From JAHJQZ01 sp963667595 (GTDB taxonomy: Bacteria; Pseudomonadota; Alphaproteobacteria; Rhizobiales; Devosiaceae): a stretch of DNA of 64,000 nucleotides. A program made the position numbers and the translations under genes. Every line of letters begins with the position of its first letter. Position 1 is the stretch's first letter. Positions 35,518-43,930 of this stretch are shown piece after piece. The notes under the pieces were generated by a model that ran no database searches, was not told the origin of the DNA, and worked only from the letters and a program-made list of their open reading frames with translations. The stretch spans positions 1 through 64,000 of the forward strand of contig CAXXWD010000011.1 in NCBI GenBank assembly GCA_963667595.2, in the 5' to 3' direction.

Positions 35518-36657
35518 TTATCTCAACAGCGCCCGGGCCGAATCCGGCGACAATGGCACCGGACGCTTGCAGGTGGTCGTCAGCTCCACGACGCTTCTCG
35601 TTTCGGCCGATTTGAGGATCGAGGTCATGACGTCGACGGCATGCAGGGCCAGATCGAGCGAGCAACGCGGTGTCCGTTTCTCCTCGATGGCCGCCACCAT
35701 GTCGGCGAAACCGGCGGAGCGGTAATTGGCGATAGGCGGTTGACCAGCCGGCCGTTCCTGATTGGGGACACCCAGCGGGTGGGACCAGGGCGGCATGACT
35801 TCGCGCCGCCCGCTTTCGTCGACCAGCGTCACCTCACCGCCAAAGAAATTGGGATCGGGCACGAACAGCGCCCCTTGCGTGCCGTAAAGCTCCATCGGCT
35901 GATGGTTGTGGCCGTAAACGTCCCAGCTTGCGCCGAGAGTGACGACAGCCCCGCCCAAAAACTCCAGCACGGCATGGACGGTCGTCGGGGTCGACACCGG
36001 AACGGATTCGCCGGCGCGCGGGCCTGAACCGATCACCCGTTCGCGGCGTGCGGCATTGGCGAAACCCGTCACCCGTTTCACCGGCCCGACAAGGTTGATG
36101 AGATTGGTGACGTAATAGGGGCCAATATCGAGCACCGGCCCTGCCCCCGGACGGAAGAAGAAATCCGGATTGGGATGCCAGGCTTCCATGCCCCGGCTCA
36201 TGACATGGGCCGTGCCGGACGTCACCCGACCGATGGCACCGGCATCGACAAGAGCCCGCGCCTTCTGATGGGCGCCGCCGAGGAAGGTATCGGGTGCGCA
36301 GCCGACCATCAGCCCGCGTTCCTCGGCCGCCCTCTTGAGATCGAGCCCGTCTTCGAGCGTCAGGACCAACGGCTTTTCGGAATAGGCGTGTTTATTCGCC
36401 GTCAGAATGGACTTGGTGATCTCGTAATGCACTTCCGGAATGGTCAGATTGACCACCACATCGATTTCGTCGCTGGCCAACAGGGCATCGACCGTTTGCG
36501 CCCTAACGCCGAATTCGGCGGCACGCTGCTCCGCCGCCGCGGCATCGATATCCGCCACCGCCCGGATTTCCACGCCCCTGAACAACGGCGCCAGCCGCAA
36601 ATAGGCGGGAGAAATGTTGCCACAGCCGATAATGCCGACACCGTAAGTCTTGTTCAT
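35518..36657 (-). CDS. Gfo/Idh/MocA-family oxidoreductase
   Basis: A probable sugar dehydrogenase of 379 residues. The Rossmann part is YGVGIIGCGNISPAYLRLAP, with NLTIPEVHYEITKSIL and SEKPLVLT carrying the conserved EKP. The C-terminal domain has PVLDIGPYYVTNLINLVGP, where D and Y stand at the usual active site. Its ATG overlaps the stop of the sugar isomerase gene by four bases, so the two are coupled. A Gfo/Idh enzyme paired with an AP-endonuclease-type isomerase is a common module for oxidising and rearranging unusual sugars. The substrate is unknown; it is the last gene of the cluster. Confidence 0.9.
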   Translation of the reverse strand: MNKTYGVGIIGCGNISPAYLRLAPLFRGVEIRAVADIDAAAAEQRAAEFGVRAQTVDALLASDEIDVVVNLTIPEVHYEITKSILTANKHAYSEKPLVLTLEDGLDLKRAAEERGLMVGCAPDTFLGGAHQKARALVDAGAIGRVTSGTAHVMSRGMEAWHPNPDFFFRPGAGPVLDIGPYYVTNLINLVGPVKRVTGFANAARRERVIGSGPRAGESVPVSTPTTVHAVLEFLGGAVVTLGASWDVYGHNHQPMELYGTQGALFVPDPNFFGGEVTLVDESGRREVMPPWSHPLGVPNQERPAGQPPIANYRSAGFADMVAAIEEKRTPRCSLDLALHAVDVMTSILKSAETRSVVELTTTCKRPVPLSPDSARALLR

Positions 36658-37412
36658 TTTCCTTTGGCTCCAAGCGCTTGGCAGTATTCGATCGAGCGCT
36701 TCGCGAAGCGCTCCACATTGCTGGGATTGTCGTGTTCCATAATGAACAGGTCCGCATTCGTCTTGCGGCGAATGAACGCGAAAATCCGCGTCCAGTCGAC
36801 AATGCCCTCACCGACATCGGCCCAGCCGTCTTCGTCTTCGGCCGTTCCCGCCGGCGCGATATCCTTGACATGCACGGCCGTCACGCGTTCGGCATAGCGC
36901 TCGATCCAGGCGATCGGATCGTGATGCCCGCGCACCACCCAGGCCACATCGCATTCCCATTCGAGCGCCGGAGCGGTGTCCAGAATGAGTTCGAGGGGAA
37001 GCTTGCCGCTCCTCGTGGGCCGGAACTCGTAATCGTGGTTGTGCCAGCCAAAACCAAAACCCGCCGCCCTGTAGGTTTCCGCCAATCCGGCCAGGGTTTC
37101 GGCCAGAGCCAGCCATCCGGACTCGTCATCGGTCCGTCGATCCGGCGGCAGGAACGGACAGATCAACCGTTTGATACCGAGCGTTTCGGCGATTTTCATC
37201 GATTTCGCCGTGTCTTTTAACGTGTCGAGGTCGAAATGCCCGCTCGGCATGATCAACTGATTTTCTTCAAGCGCCGCCGCCAGATCGTCCGCCCGATCGT
37301 AAAGACCGCCGAACCCTTCGAGCTGGGCATAACCCAAAGCCTTGAGCCTCGGAAAGAAACCCGTGATGGAGGTCAGGTTTCGCGCGCTATAGAGCTGGAA
37401 GGAAAAATCCAT
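36654..37412 (-). CDS. sugar phosphate isomerase/epimerase (AP endonuclease family 2 TIM barrel)
   Basis: A TIM-barrel isomerase of 252 residues. Seen are FQLYSARNLTSITGFFPRLK at the start, GFGFGWHNHDYEF with metal-ligand candidates, LEWECDVAWVVRGHHDP, VHVKDIAPAG and a late Glu-rich segment (FIMEHDNPS). The start at 37412 follows GAGGGTGAAGAC; an ATG 25 codons upstream is not family-like. It lies 329 bp downstream of the ABC ATPase gene with its own possible regulatory palindrome between them, and it overlaps the dehydrogenase gene downstream. The pair probably processes the sugar imported by the upstream transporter. Confidence 0.9.
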   Translation of the reverse strand: MDFSFQLYSARNLTSITGFFPRLKALGYAQLEGFGGLYDRADDLAAALEENQLIMPSGHFDLDTLKDTAKSMKIAETLGIKRLICPFLPPDRRTDDESGWLALAETLAGLAETYRAAGFGFGWHNHDYEFRPTRSGKLPLELILDTAPALEWECDVAWVVRGHHDPIAWIERYAERVTAVHVKDIAPAGTAEDEDGWADVGEGIVDWTRIFAFIRRKTNADLFIMEHDNPSNVERFAKRSIEYCQALGAKGK

Positions 37413-37558
37413 GTCTTCACCCTCTCGGCAAATTCGGTACAGGTTTCGTTGAATCGATAATAGCGCTGAAATTCCACAAGGTCCCACTCCGCCTCAACCC
37501 AGCACGCATCGCACCTCAGCACCAAAAGGCGCGGCACCGGCCTGAGTGCGTTTTCTTG

Positions 37559-37575
37559 TTCCGATAAACTCGGAA
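37559..37575. promoter_or_regulatory. palindrome upstream of the isomerase-dehydrogenase pair
   Basis: TTCCGA and TCGGAA are perfect 6-bp arms around five bases, 147 bp before the isomerase start. It is a candidate operator for separate control of the last two genes. Confidence 0.35.
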
Positions 37576-37716
37576 CGCACACCCTATCCCTTTGTTGTCG
37601 CGGTGTTCCTTTTTTAAAAAACCGGAGCAAGTTTTTCGTGACACCGCCTAAACGCAAACGTGGACGCATTCCGTATCGCACGAAACACATCCACGCTTTC
37701 GAGTTGAGAATGCACT

Positions 37717-37735
37717 GGCGCCCCAAACGGGCGCC
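37717..37735 (-). terminator. stem-loop after the ABC ATPase gene
   Basis: GGCGCCC and GGGCGCC form a 7-bp stem with a 5-base loop, 6 bases after the ATPase stop. There is no T run. Confidence 0.5.
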
Positions 37736-37741
37736 GTCACA

Positions 37742-38833
37742 TCAGAGGCGGTTGCCCGAAGTTTCGTCGAAGATCGAGCCGCGCGCCGGATCGAAGCCGA
37801 CCAGCATCCGCTTGCCCGGCATGACGTGAACGTCCGAAGCGCAACGGAAGGTCATCGACTGGTTGCCGATCCGTGTCCAGGCCAGCGTGTCCGACCCCAT
37901 CGGTTCGATCAGTTCGATCTCGAGTTCAAGCGTGATCGGCATCGCCTTGGCGGCTTCGTTGATCTCGATGTGCTCGGGACGAACGCCCAGAACCACCTTG
38001 GTTCCGTTTTCCGGCGCACCGTCTTCAAAGGCGTAGCCATGGGTCGACAGCGTCTCGGAATCCACCTGGATTGCCTTGCCGCCATTGACGATGGTGCCAT
38101 TGAGGAAGTTCATCGACGGCGATCCAATAAAGCCGGCCACGAACAGGTTGACCGGCTTGTTGTAAATGTGATGCGGCTCGTCGAGCTGCTGGATGATGCC
38201 GCCCTTCATGATGGCGATGCGATCCGCCAGCGTCATGGCCTCGATCTGGTCGTGGGTCACGTAGATCATGGTGTTCTTCAAACGCTGGTGAAGCCGCTTG
38301 ATCTCGACACGCAGGTCCGAACGGAGCTTGGCGTCGAGATTGGAAAGCGGTTCGTCGAACAGGAAAACGTCGACATCGCGCACCAGGGCGCGGCCGATGG
38401 CGACGCGCTGGCGCTGACCGCCCGAAAGGGCTGCCGGTTTGCGGTTCAACAGCGGTTCGATCTGCAGGATCTCGGCAGCCCGCTTCACGCGCCGATCGAT
38501 TTCATCCTTCTTCATGCCGCTGACCCTGAGCCCGAAGCTCAGATTGCGTTCCACCGACATCTGCGGATAGAGCGCATAGGACTGAAACACCATACCGATG
38601 CCGCGATCCTTGGGCTGTTCCCAGGTCACGTTCTTGTCGGTGATGAAGATCTGGCCGTCGGTGACGTCGAGCAGGCCGGCGATACAGTTGAGCAAAGTCG
38701 ACTTGCCGCAACCCGACGGGCCGAGCAGAACGAGAAACTCGCCGCGTTTGATTTCCAGATTGAGATGCTCGAGAACCTTGATGCTTCCGAAGCTGAGCGA
38801 GAGATCGTTGATGACCACGCTGTGTTCTTGCAT
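37742..38833 (-). CDS. ugpC: sugar ABC transporter ATPase, UgpC/MalK family (second copy)
   Basis: ATPase of the second carbohydrate importer, 363 residues. Walker A is GPSGCGKST at 38-46, LSGGQ at 136-140, Walker B is FLFDEPLSNLD, and a MalK-type C-terminal domain begins near residue 235 (LGVRPEHIEIN). It follows the second permease gene by six bases. It is clearly a different paralogue from the ATPase at 14031. The substrate cannot be read from sequence; the nearby isomerase and dehydrogenase suggest an uncommon sugar or glycoside. The symbol is a family label. Confidence 0.93.
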   Translation of the reverse strand: MQEHSVVINDLSLSFGSIKVLEHLNLEIKRGEFLVLLGPSGCGKSTLLNCIAGLLDVTDGQIFITDKNVTWEQPKDRGIGMVFQSYALYPQMSVERNLSFGLRVSGMKKDEIDRRVKRAAEILQIEPLLNRKPAALSGGQRQRVAIGRALVRDVDVFLFDEPLSNLDAKLRSDLRVEIKRLHQRLKNTMIYVTHDQIEAMTLADRIAIMKGGIIQQLDEPHHIYNKPVNLFVAGFIGSPSMNFLNGTIVNGGKAIQVDSETLSTHGYAFEDGAPENGTKVVLGVRPEHIEINEAAKAMPITLELEIELIEPMGSDTLAWTRIGNQSMTFRCASDVHVMPGKRMLVGFDPARGSIFDETSGNRL

Positions 38834-38839
38834 GGGGAA

Positions 38840-39772
38840 TTAACCTTTCACCGCACCTGCGGCAACACCGCGGACAAAGAGGGGACCGGAGACGAAATAG
38901 ACGATCAGGGGAACCAGGCCCGTCAGGATCGTCGAGGCCATGTTGACATTGTATTCCGGGCTACCCTGGTTGGTATTGACGATATTGTTGAGCTGAACCG
39001 TCATCGGATAGTTCTGGAAGCCGGCGAACACCACGCCGAACAGGAAGTCGTTCCAGATGCCGGTGATCTGCAGGATCAGCGCCACGACGAAAATCGGCAG
39101 CGACATCGGCAGCATGACTTCGCCGTAGATGCGCCAGAACCCGGCCCCGTCGACACGCGCCGCCTTGAACAGCTCCTCGGGGAGCGCGGCGAAATAGTTG
39201 CGGAACAACAGGGTGAGGATCGGCATGCCGAAAATGGTGTGGATCAGGATGATCGCCCAGAGCGAACCGAAGATCTTCATCTGCGAGGTGATCATCACCA
39301 GCGGATAGAGCATCACCTGATAGGGGATGAACGAACCGAAGATGAGGATGGCGAAGAAGACTTCCGATCCCCTGAACTTCCAGTTCACCAGCGCGTAGCC
39401 GTTGACCGAGGCAATGAGGATCGAGGCAATGACGCTCGGGATGGTGATCTTGACCGAGTTCCAGAAGCCGGGGCTCAGCCCTTCGCATTTGAGACCGGTA
39501 CAGGCCGAAGACCAGGCCCTGACCCAGTAATCGAAGGTCGGCGCCTCCGGCAGGGCGAAGATGGAGCCGAAACGGATTTCGCTCATCGGTTTCAGCGACG
39601 TCGTGATCATGACGTAGAGCGGAAACAGATAGTAGATCGAGGCCATCACGAGGATGGAATAGATAACGATCCGCGATGGCGTGAAGAACTTCTTCGGCTT
39701 GGGGCCGCGCGGTTCGTCGACAGCCCTTGCCGGAGCGGAAGGAAGTGGTGTTGCAACGGCGATGTCGCTCAT
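38840..39772 (-). CDS. carbohydrate ABC transporter permease (MalG type)
   Basis: An inner-membrane permease of 310 residues. A soluble N-terminal stretch of about 35 residues precedes the first helix (IVIYSILVMASIYYLFPLYV). The coupling region is LPEELFKAARVDGAGFWRIYGEVMLPMSLP. The tail GPLFVRGVAAGAVKG is typical. The start at 39772 gives a four-base overlap with the preceding permease gene; the ATG 13 codons upstream would extend deep into that gene. Confidence 0.93.
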   Translation of the reverse strand: MSDIAVATPLPSAPARAVDEPRGPKPKKFFTPSRIVIYSILVMASIYYLFPLYVMITTSLKPMSEIRFGSIFALPEAPTFDYWVRAWSSACTGLKCEGLSPGFWNSVKITIPSVIASILIASVNGYALVNWKFRGSEVFFAILIFGSFIPYQVMLYPLVMITSQMKIFGSLWAIILIHTIFGMPILTLLFRNYFAALPEELFKAARVDGAGFWRIYGEVMLPMSLPIFVVALILQITGIWNDFLFGVVFAGFQNYPMTVQLNNIVNTNQGSPEYNVNMASTILTGLVPLIVYFVSGPLFVRGVAAGAVKG

Positions 39773-40704
39773 TTTTCGCCTCCCTTTCCGCCGAATTCGA
39801 TCAGGGCCCATGGGATGATGATGATGAGCACGGTCACCAGCATCATGGTCGATGCGGCGAGGCCCTGCCCGATATTATTGGCCATGAACATGTAGTCATA
39901 CACGTAGGTTGCCGGCACCTGCGAAGCGATGCCGGGCCCGCCCTTGGTCAGGGCGACGACAAGATCGTAGAGCTTGACGATGCCGGATCCGACGATCACC
40001 ACCGCAGTGACGAAGACGCCGCGCATCATGGGCAGCACGATGAACAAATAGGTGCGCCAGGTCGGAATGCCGTCGACCTTCGCCGCTTTCCAGATTTCCT
40101 GGTCGACGCCCCTGAGACCGGCGAGCATCAAGACCATGACAAAGCCCGTGCCTTGCCAGAGGCCGGCGATCAGCAGGGCGAAAATCACCATTTTTTGATC
40201 GGTGATCCAGTCGAAGGTGAAACTCGTCCACCCCAGATCGCGCACCGCTTTCTGCAGGCCGAGCTCGGGATACATGATCCATTGCCACACAAGGCCGGTA
40301 ACGATGAAGCTTAAGGCGAACGGATAAAGAAGGATGGTGCGAAACACGCTCTCGAAGCGGATCTTCTGGTCGATGAGCACGGCCAGAATGAAGCCAATGG
40401 TCAGCGTCAACACCAGGGAGAAGGACCCATATACCAGAAGGTTCTGGACAGAGACGTTCCATCGAGAGGTCTTGAACAGCCGGATGTACTGATCGAAGCC
40501 GACAAACGTATTGTTCGGCAGCATCTTGGACTTGGTGAACGAGTACCAGATCGTCCAGCCCGTACATCCGACGAAGACGACTAGAACGGTCACAATCATC
40601 GGCAGCGCCGCAATCTTGGCCGAAAGATTGCGAAAAAGGACATACCGCAACCAGCCAGTTACACCGCTTCGGGGTGAACTGACAGTTGCCACGTCATTGG
40701 CCAT
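39769..40704 (-). CDS. carbohydrate ABC transporter permease (MalF type)
   Basis: An inner-membrane permease of 311 residues with six helices, the first in LPMIVTVLVVFVGCTGWTIW. The coupling region is DQEIWKAAKVDGIPTWRTYLFIVLPMM. It starts 116 bases after the binding-protein gene, across a stem-loop, and overlaps the next permease gene by ATGA. Confidence 0.93.
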   Translation of the reverse strand: MANDVATVSSPRSGVTGWLRYVLFRNLSAKIAALPMIVTVLVVFVGCTGWTIWYSFTKSKMLPNNTFVGFDQYIRLFKTSRWNVSVQNLLVYGSFSLVLTLTIGFILAVLIDQKIRFESVFRTILLYPFALSFIVTGLVWQWIMYPELGLQKAVRDLGWTSFTFDWITDQKMVIFALLIAGLWQGTGFVMVLMLAGLRGVDQEIWKAAKVDGIPTWRTYLFIVLPMMRGVFVTAVVIVGSGIVKLYDLVVALTKGGPGIASQVPATYVYDYMFMANNIGQGLAASTMMLVTVLIIIIPWALIEFGGKGGEK

Positions 40705-40786
40705 CGGGAATCTCCCATGTCGCTTTCACAAGATGGCCGGCCTGAACGGGCAAGCCGGCCATGTTGGTGACATGCATTAGGACACA

Positions 40787-40807
40787 GGGTGGGCAAAAAG
40801 CCCACCC
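40787..40807 (-). terminator. intercistronic stem-loop after the second binding-protein gene
   Basis: GGGTGGGC and GCCCACCC form a perfect 8-bp stem with a 5-base loop, 13 bases after the binding-protein stop. On the minus strand the loop is TTTTT and no T run follows the stem. Confidence 0.75.
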
Positions 40808-40820
40808 CGGTCACATAGAT

Positions 40821-42059
40821 TTATTCGGCGGTCGCCAAGATGTCGGCATACCGATTGATGTAATCTTCCATCGTGATCGACTTGTCGTTGATGTATTCGA
40901 TGGACAGATCCTGCATCTGGGCCTGAGTGTCGCTGGACAGGTTCAAGTCGCCCGTCGGCAGCAGACCGTTCTTGAGAAGAACGAGGGCCTTGGTCATGCA
41001 AGCATTGGCCTGGGACAGGTCGAGGTCGGTGCGGATCGGCATCGAGCCCTTCTTCATGTTGAAGGCGAGCTGAGCTTCCTTACTGACGACGATCTTGGCC
41101 AGTTCGGTCTGAGCGTCGATCAAAGCCTGATCGGTACCTTCAGGCAGTTTCGGGAAGAAGAAGCTGTCGCCACCGCCCGAAAGCTGGTCCTGCAGGCCAA
41201 GGGCCGGCAAGCACTCGTAGTCGACGCCAGGAACGCCACCGGCGACCTGAAGGTCGGCCTGCAGCCAGTCGCCGTGGATGTTGCCGGCGGCCTCACCCTT
41301 CAACAGCTGGTTGCCGACATCGGCAAAGTTCGGGACGAGTTCGTCCGGCTCGATAACGCTGCGCAGATCTTCGAGGGCCTGGGCAAACTTCAGGAAAGCT
41401 TCGCCATGGACGGCATCGACGCTCCGCTCGCGCATGATCTGGTTGACCAGTTCCGGGCCACCCACGTCGGCCTGGAGCACGCCAGGCACACCGGCGATCG
41501 GCCAGCCAGCGGCGAGACCGAACTCGATGATGCCGGCATCAGCCAGCTTCGGGAAGGATGCAACATACTCGTTCCAGTTGGTCGGAACGGGTTCGCCGAT
41601 CTTCTCGTAGGCCTTGGTGGAGAGCCACAGCCAGTCCCAGGAGTGGATGTTGATCGGGAAGCAGTAGATCTTGCCGTCATACATGCACGGCTCGAGCAGG
41701 GACTTGTCCGCATAGAAATCCCAAAGGCCGATTTCGTCGGCGATCGGGGTCAGGTCGCGCATCAGGCCGGCCTGGATGAGTTCTTCGGCGTCACGGCCGG
41801 TGTTCATCTGGGTGGCGCCCATCGGGTTGCCGCCGATGATGCGGGAAATGATGACCGGGTTGGCGCCGGTGCCCGAACCGGACAGCGCGCTATCGACCCA
41901 GTGATTACCGGTTTCTTCTTCGAAGATGCGGGCAAATTCGGCAACGGCGGCCGATTCACCGGCGGACGTCCACCAGTGGGTGACTTCAAGGTCGACCGCA
42001 AATGCGGACGTGCCCGACATAAGCGTCGCCGCAAGCGCGACAACAACGAGTCTCTTCAT
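40821..42059 (-). CDS. carbohydrate ABC transporter substrate-binding protein (second system)
   Basis: A periplasmic sugar receptor of 412 residues. MKRLVVVALAATLMSGTSAF followed by A is the signal peptide, and the mature part begins VDLEVTHWWTSAGESAAVAE, a motif typical of group 1 receptors that bind glucose or glucosides. Later features are CFPINIHSWDWLWLSTKAYE, GNIHGDWLQADLQVAGG and KEAQLAFNMKKGSMPIRTDL. The start at 42059 has GGGAGGA nine bases upstream; the longer frame would run through the operator. It heads the operon and lies 98 bp downstream of a LacI-type palindrome. Confidence 0.93.
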   Translation of the reverse strand: MKRLVVVALAATLMSGTSAFAVDLEVTHWWTSAGESAAVAEFARIFEEETGNHWVDSALSGSGTGANPVIISRIIGGNPMGATQMNTGRDAEELIQAGLMRDLTPIADEIGLWDFYADKSLLEPCMYDGKIYCFPINIHSWDWLWLSTKAYEKIGEPVPTNWNEYVASFPKLADAGIIEFGLAAGWPIAGVPGVLQADVGGPELVNQIMRERSVDAVHGEAFLKFAQALEDLRSVIEPDELVPNFADVGNQLLKGEAAGNIHGDWLQADLQVAGGVPGVDYECLPALGLQDQLSGGGDSFFFPKLPEGTDQALIDAQTELAKIVVSKEAQLAFNMKKGSMPIRTDLDLSQANACMTKALVLLKNGLLPTGDLNLSSDTQAQMQDLSIEYINDKSITMEDYINRYADILATAE

Positions 42060-42157
42060 GATATTCCTCCCAAGCTTCAGCCGGAACAGGAATTGCTCCG
42101 ACGGAAAGATCCGGCTCCCTGTCCGCATGTGGCAGTGGACGGGCGCCTTCGATATCG

Positions 42158-42171
42158 TGTAATCGATTACA
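42158..42171. promoter_or_regulatory. LacI-family operator before the second sugar ABC operon
   Basis: TGTAATCGATTACA is a perfect 14-bp palindrome with the central CG typical of LacI-family sites. It lies 98 bp upstream of the binding-protein start. No LacI-family gene is present in the window. Confidence 0.75.
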
Positions 42172-42547
42172 AAAGCTTTTGACAAGCTCCCCTGCAAACG
42201 ATGCCAAGAGTTTCAGTCATACAACACAGCGCTGTCAAGGTGAATCCAAGCGGGTTGGCGTACGTTCCTCACAAATTCGGATAAATCGAGTCGCAAAGGT
42301 AATTTTCTTAGTTAATTCAGATCATTAACTCAGTAATATGACCTTTTTGACTATTCCTTCTTTTCCTTTTTTCTCGCCGTCTTTTCCCTCGGCGTCACCA
42401 AATGCCCCGACATGGCTTGCGCGGCTCAAGACCGCACCTCTCCTGGAGCGAGGGACAAAAGAAGTGGACTCCGGCTTTTTACGCCAGACCACCTGATACT
42501 CTAGGCGCTGACAAATCGAACGCTATCGGCTAAACGAACACTGATCT
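42172..42547. other. AT-rich intergenic stretch before tRNA-Arg
   Basis: This 376-bp stretch is visibly richer in A+T than its surroundings around 42290-42370. It contains an inverted repeat, AGTTAAT / ATTAACT, at 42310-42330 with a 7-base spacer. It probably carries the promoters of the ABC operon and of the tRNA. No gene is seen. Confidence 0.4.
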
Positions 42548-42624
42548 GGCCCCGTAGCTCAGCTGGATAGAGCAGTAGCCTTCTAAGCTATTGGTCGCAG
42601 GTTCGAGTCCTGCCGGGGTCGCCA
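42548..42624 (+). tRNA. tRNA-Arg (anticodon TCT)
   Basis: Acceptor GGCCCCG pairs with CGGGGTC. The D-arm, the anticodon loop CTTCTAA giving TCT, the T-loop TTCGAGT and an encoded CCA end are all present. It decodes AGA/AGG. Confidence 0.96.
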
Positions 42625-42735
42625 CTTTTTGACTGGTGCCGTTCGGCCCGTTAGCGGGGTGGACCGAAGGGTTCGCCAGAAACGGAAAAGGTGATCCTCA
42701 CCGTTCCGTAAAAAGAAAATCTTCAGGAGGGAAAC

Positions 42736-43713
42736 ATGCAAACGCGGCGTCTTGGGAAAACCGGCTATCAGGTCACGGAAATCGGCCTGGGAACATGGCA
42801 GCTTGGAGGGGATTTCGGCGAGGTTTCCGAAACGCTTGCCGCGGATATTCTCGGCACAGCCACCGATCTCGGCGTCACCTTCTGGGATACGGCCGACGTC
42901 TATGGCGCAGGGCTCAGCGAAAGCCGTATCGCAGCCTCCACTAAAAAACCCGCCGGACTTCATGTGGCCACCAAGCTCGGCCGCGACGGATCGCTTTATC
43001 CGGACAAATATACCAGGGATGGCGTCCGCAAGAGCCTTGAGGGCTCGGCCAGGCGGCTGGGTGTCGAAACGCTCGATCTGGCCCAGCTTCACTGCGTGCC
43101 GCGCGCCGTGCTCGATGACGGGGCGATCTTTGCCTGGATGGACGAGTTCCAGCGCGACGGACTGGTCGCGCATTGGGGCGCCAGCGTCGAGACGGTCGAG
43201 GAGGGCTTGCTCTGCCTCAAACAGCCGGGCCTGGCGACGCTGCAGATCATCTTCAACCTGTTCCGTCAGGATGCCGTCGCCGAGCTGCTGCCACGTGCCG
43301 CAGAGGCCGATGTCGGCATCATCGTCCGCCTGCCGCTGGCCAGCGGGTTGTTGTCCGGCAAGTACACTGCCGATCACCAGTTCGCCCCAAAGGACCACCG
43401 CAACTACAATCGCGACGGCAAGTTCTTCAATGTCGGCGAGACTTTTTCAGGCCTGCCCTTCGCCGATGGCGTGCGGCTGGTCAATGAAATGAAAGCGCTT
43501 CTGCCCGAGGATCAGCCGCTGTCGCAATCGGCCCTCAGATGGATCCTCGACCACGAGGCCGTGTCGTCCATCATTGCGGGCGTGACCAAACCGCGCCAGC
43601 TCGTCGACAATGTCGCCGCCAGCGCCCTGCCCCCGCTCGGCGAACAGCGCCATGCCCGCCTCGCCGCCTTCTACCAGGACGAAGTGCGTCCCCTGGTGCG
43701 CGGCGGAATCTAG
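42736..43713 (+). CDS. aldo/keto reductase
   Basis: An NADPH-linked oxidoreductase TIM barrel of 325 residues. The catalytic tetrad is visible: D51 and Y56 in FWDTADVYGAG, K80 in ATKLG and H119 in AQLHC. The C-terminal cofactor part has QSALRWILDHEAVSSIIAGV and TKPRQLVDNVAAS. A strong ribosome site (GGAGGG) precedes the ATG. It stands alone between tRNA-Arg and an MFS gene. The natural substrate is unknown; the sequence most resembles the oxidoreductases acting on sugars or small aldehydes. Confidence 0.9.
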   Translation: MQTRRLGKTGYQVTEIGLGTWQLGGDFGEVSETLAADILGTATDLGVTFWDTADVYGAGLSESRIAASTKKPAGLHVATKLGRDGSLYPDKYTRDGVRKSLEGSARRLGVETLDLAQLHCVPRAVLDDGAIFAWMDEFQRDGLVAHWGASVETVEEGLLCLKQPGLATLQIIFNLFRQDAVAELLPRAAEADVGIIVRLPLASGLLSGKYTADHQFAPKDHRNYNRDGKFFNVGETFSGLPFADGVRLVNEMKALLPEDQPLSQSALRWILDHEAVSSIIAGVTKPRQLVDNVAASALPPLGEQRHARLAAFYQDEVRPLVRGGI

Positions 43714-43832
43714 AGCCTCAGGCGTTTTGATCGCATCAAATCGCCCGGCTTTGATTTTCAGTGGTCGCGGCGGGTTTGCGAAAAAGCGGCGTTCACTTTT
43801 TTGCCCGCCGCTCTTTCTGTCAATCCGGCTTT

Positions 43833-43863
43833 CTGCCCCCGGGCGCCGGACGTCCCGGGGCAG
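43833..43863 (+). terminator. stem-loop between the aldo/keto reductase and MFS genes
   Basis: CTGCCCC(C)GGG pairs with CCCGGGGCAG across a 10-base loop, with one bulged base. A second possible stem (GCGGCGGG / CCCGCCGC) lies just upstream. There is no T run after this one. Confidence 0.4.
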
Positions 43864-43930
43864 GTCTTGACCTGTCTATAGCTTCACAGTTTAGCCCCGG
43901 CGCCGCTCATACGTCAGGCGAGGCAAAACC

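Larger units (their letters stand above)
37413..37741. other. 329-bp gap between the ATPase and isomerase genes
   Basis: It holds a stem-loop right after the ATPase stop (37717-37735) and a palindrome at 37559-37575. Both are listed separately. No credible small gene is seen, and the open frames crossing it have no recognisable protein features. Confidence 0.5.

Noticed and set aside
37826..39895. A 689-residue open frame antisense to the ABC ATPase and permease genes.
   Set aside because: It crosses two real gene boundaries on the opposite strand and is made almost entirely of charged residues. It is a codon-bias shadow.
40761..42182. A 473-residue open frame antisense to the sugar-binding-protein gene.
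   Set aside because: The minus-strand receptor has a signal peptide, ribosome site and operator. The antisense frame has none of these.
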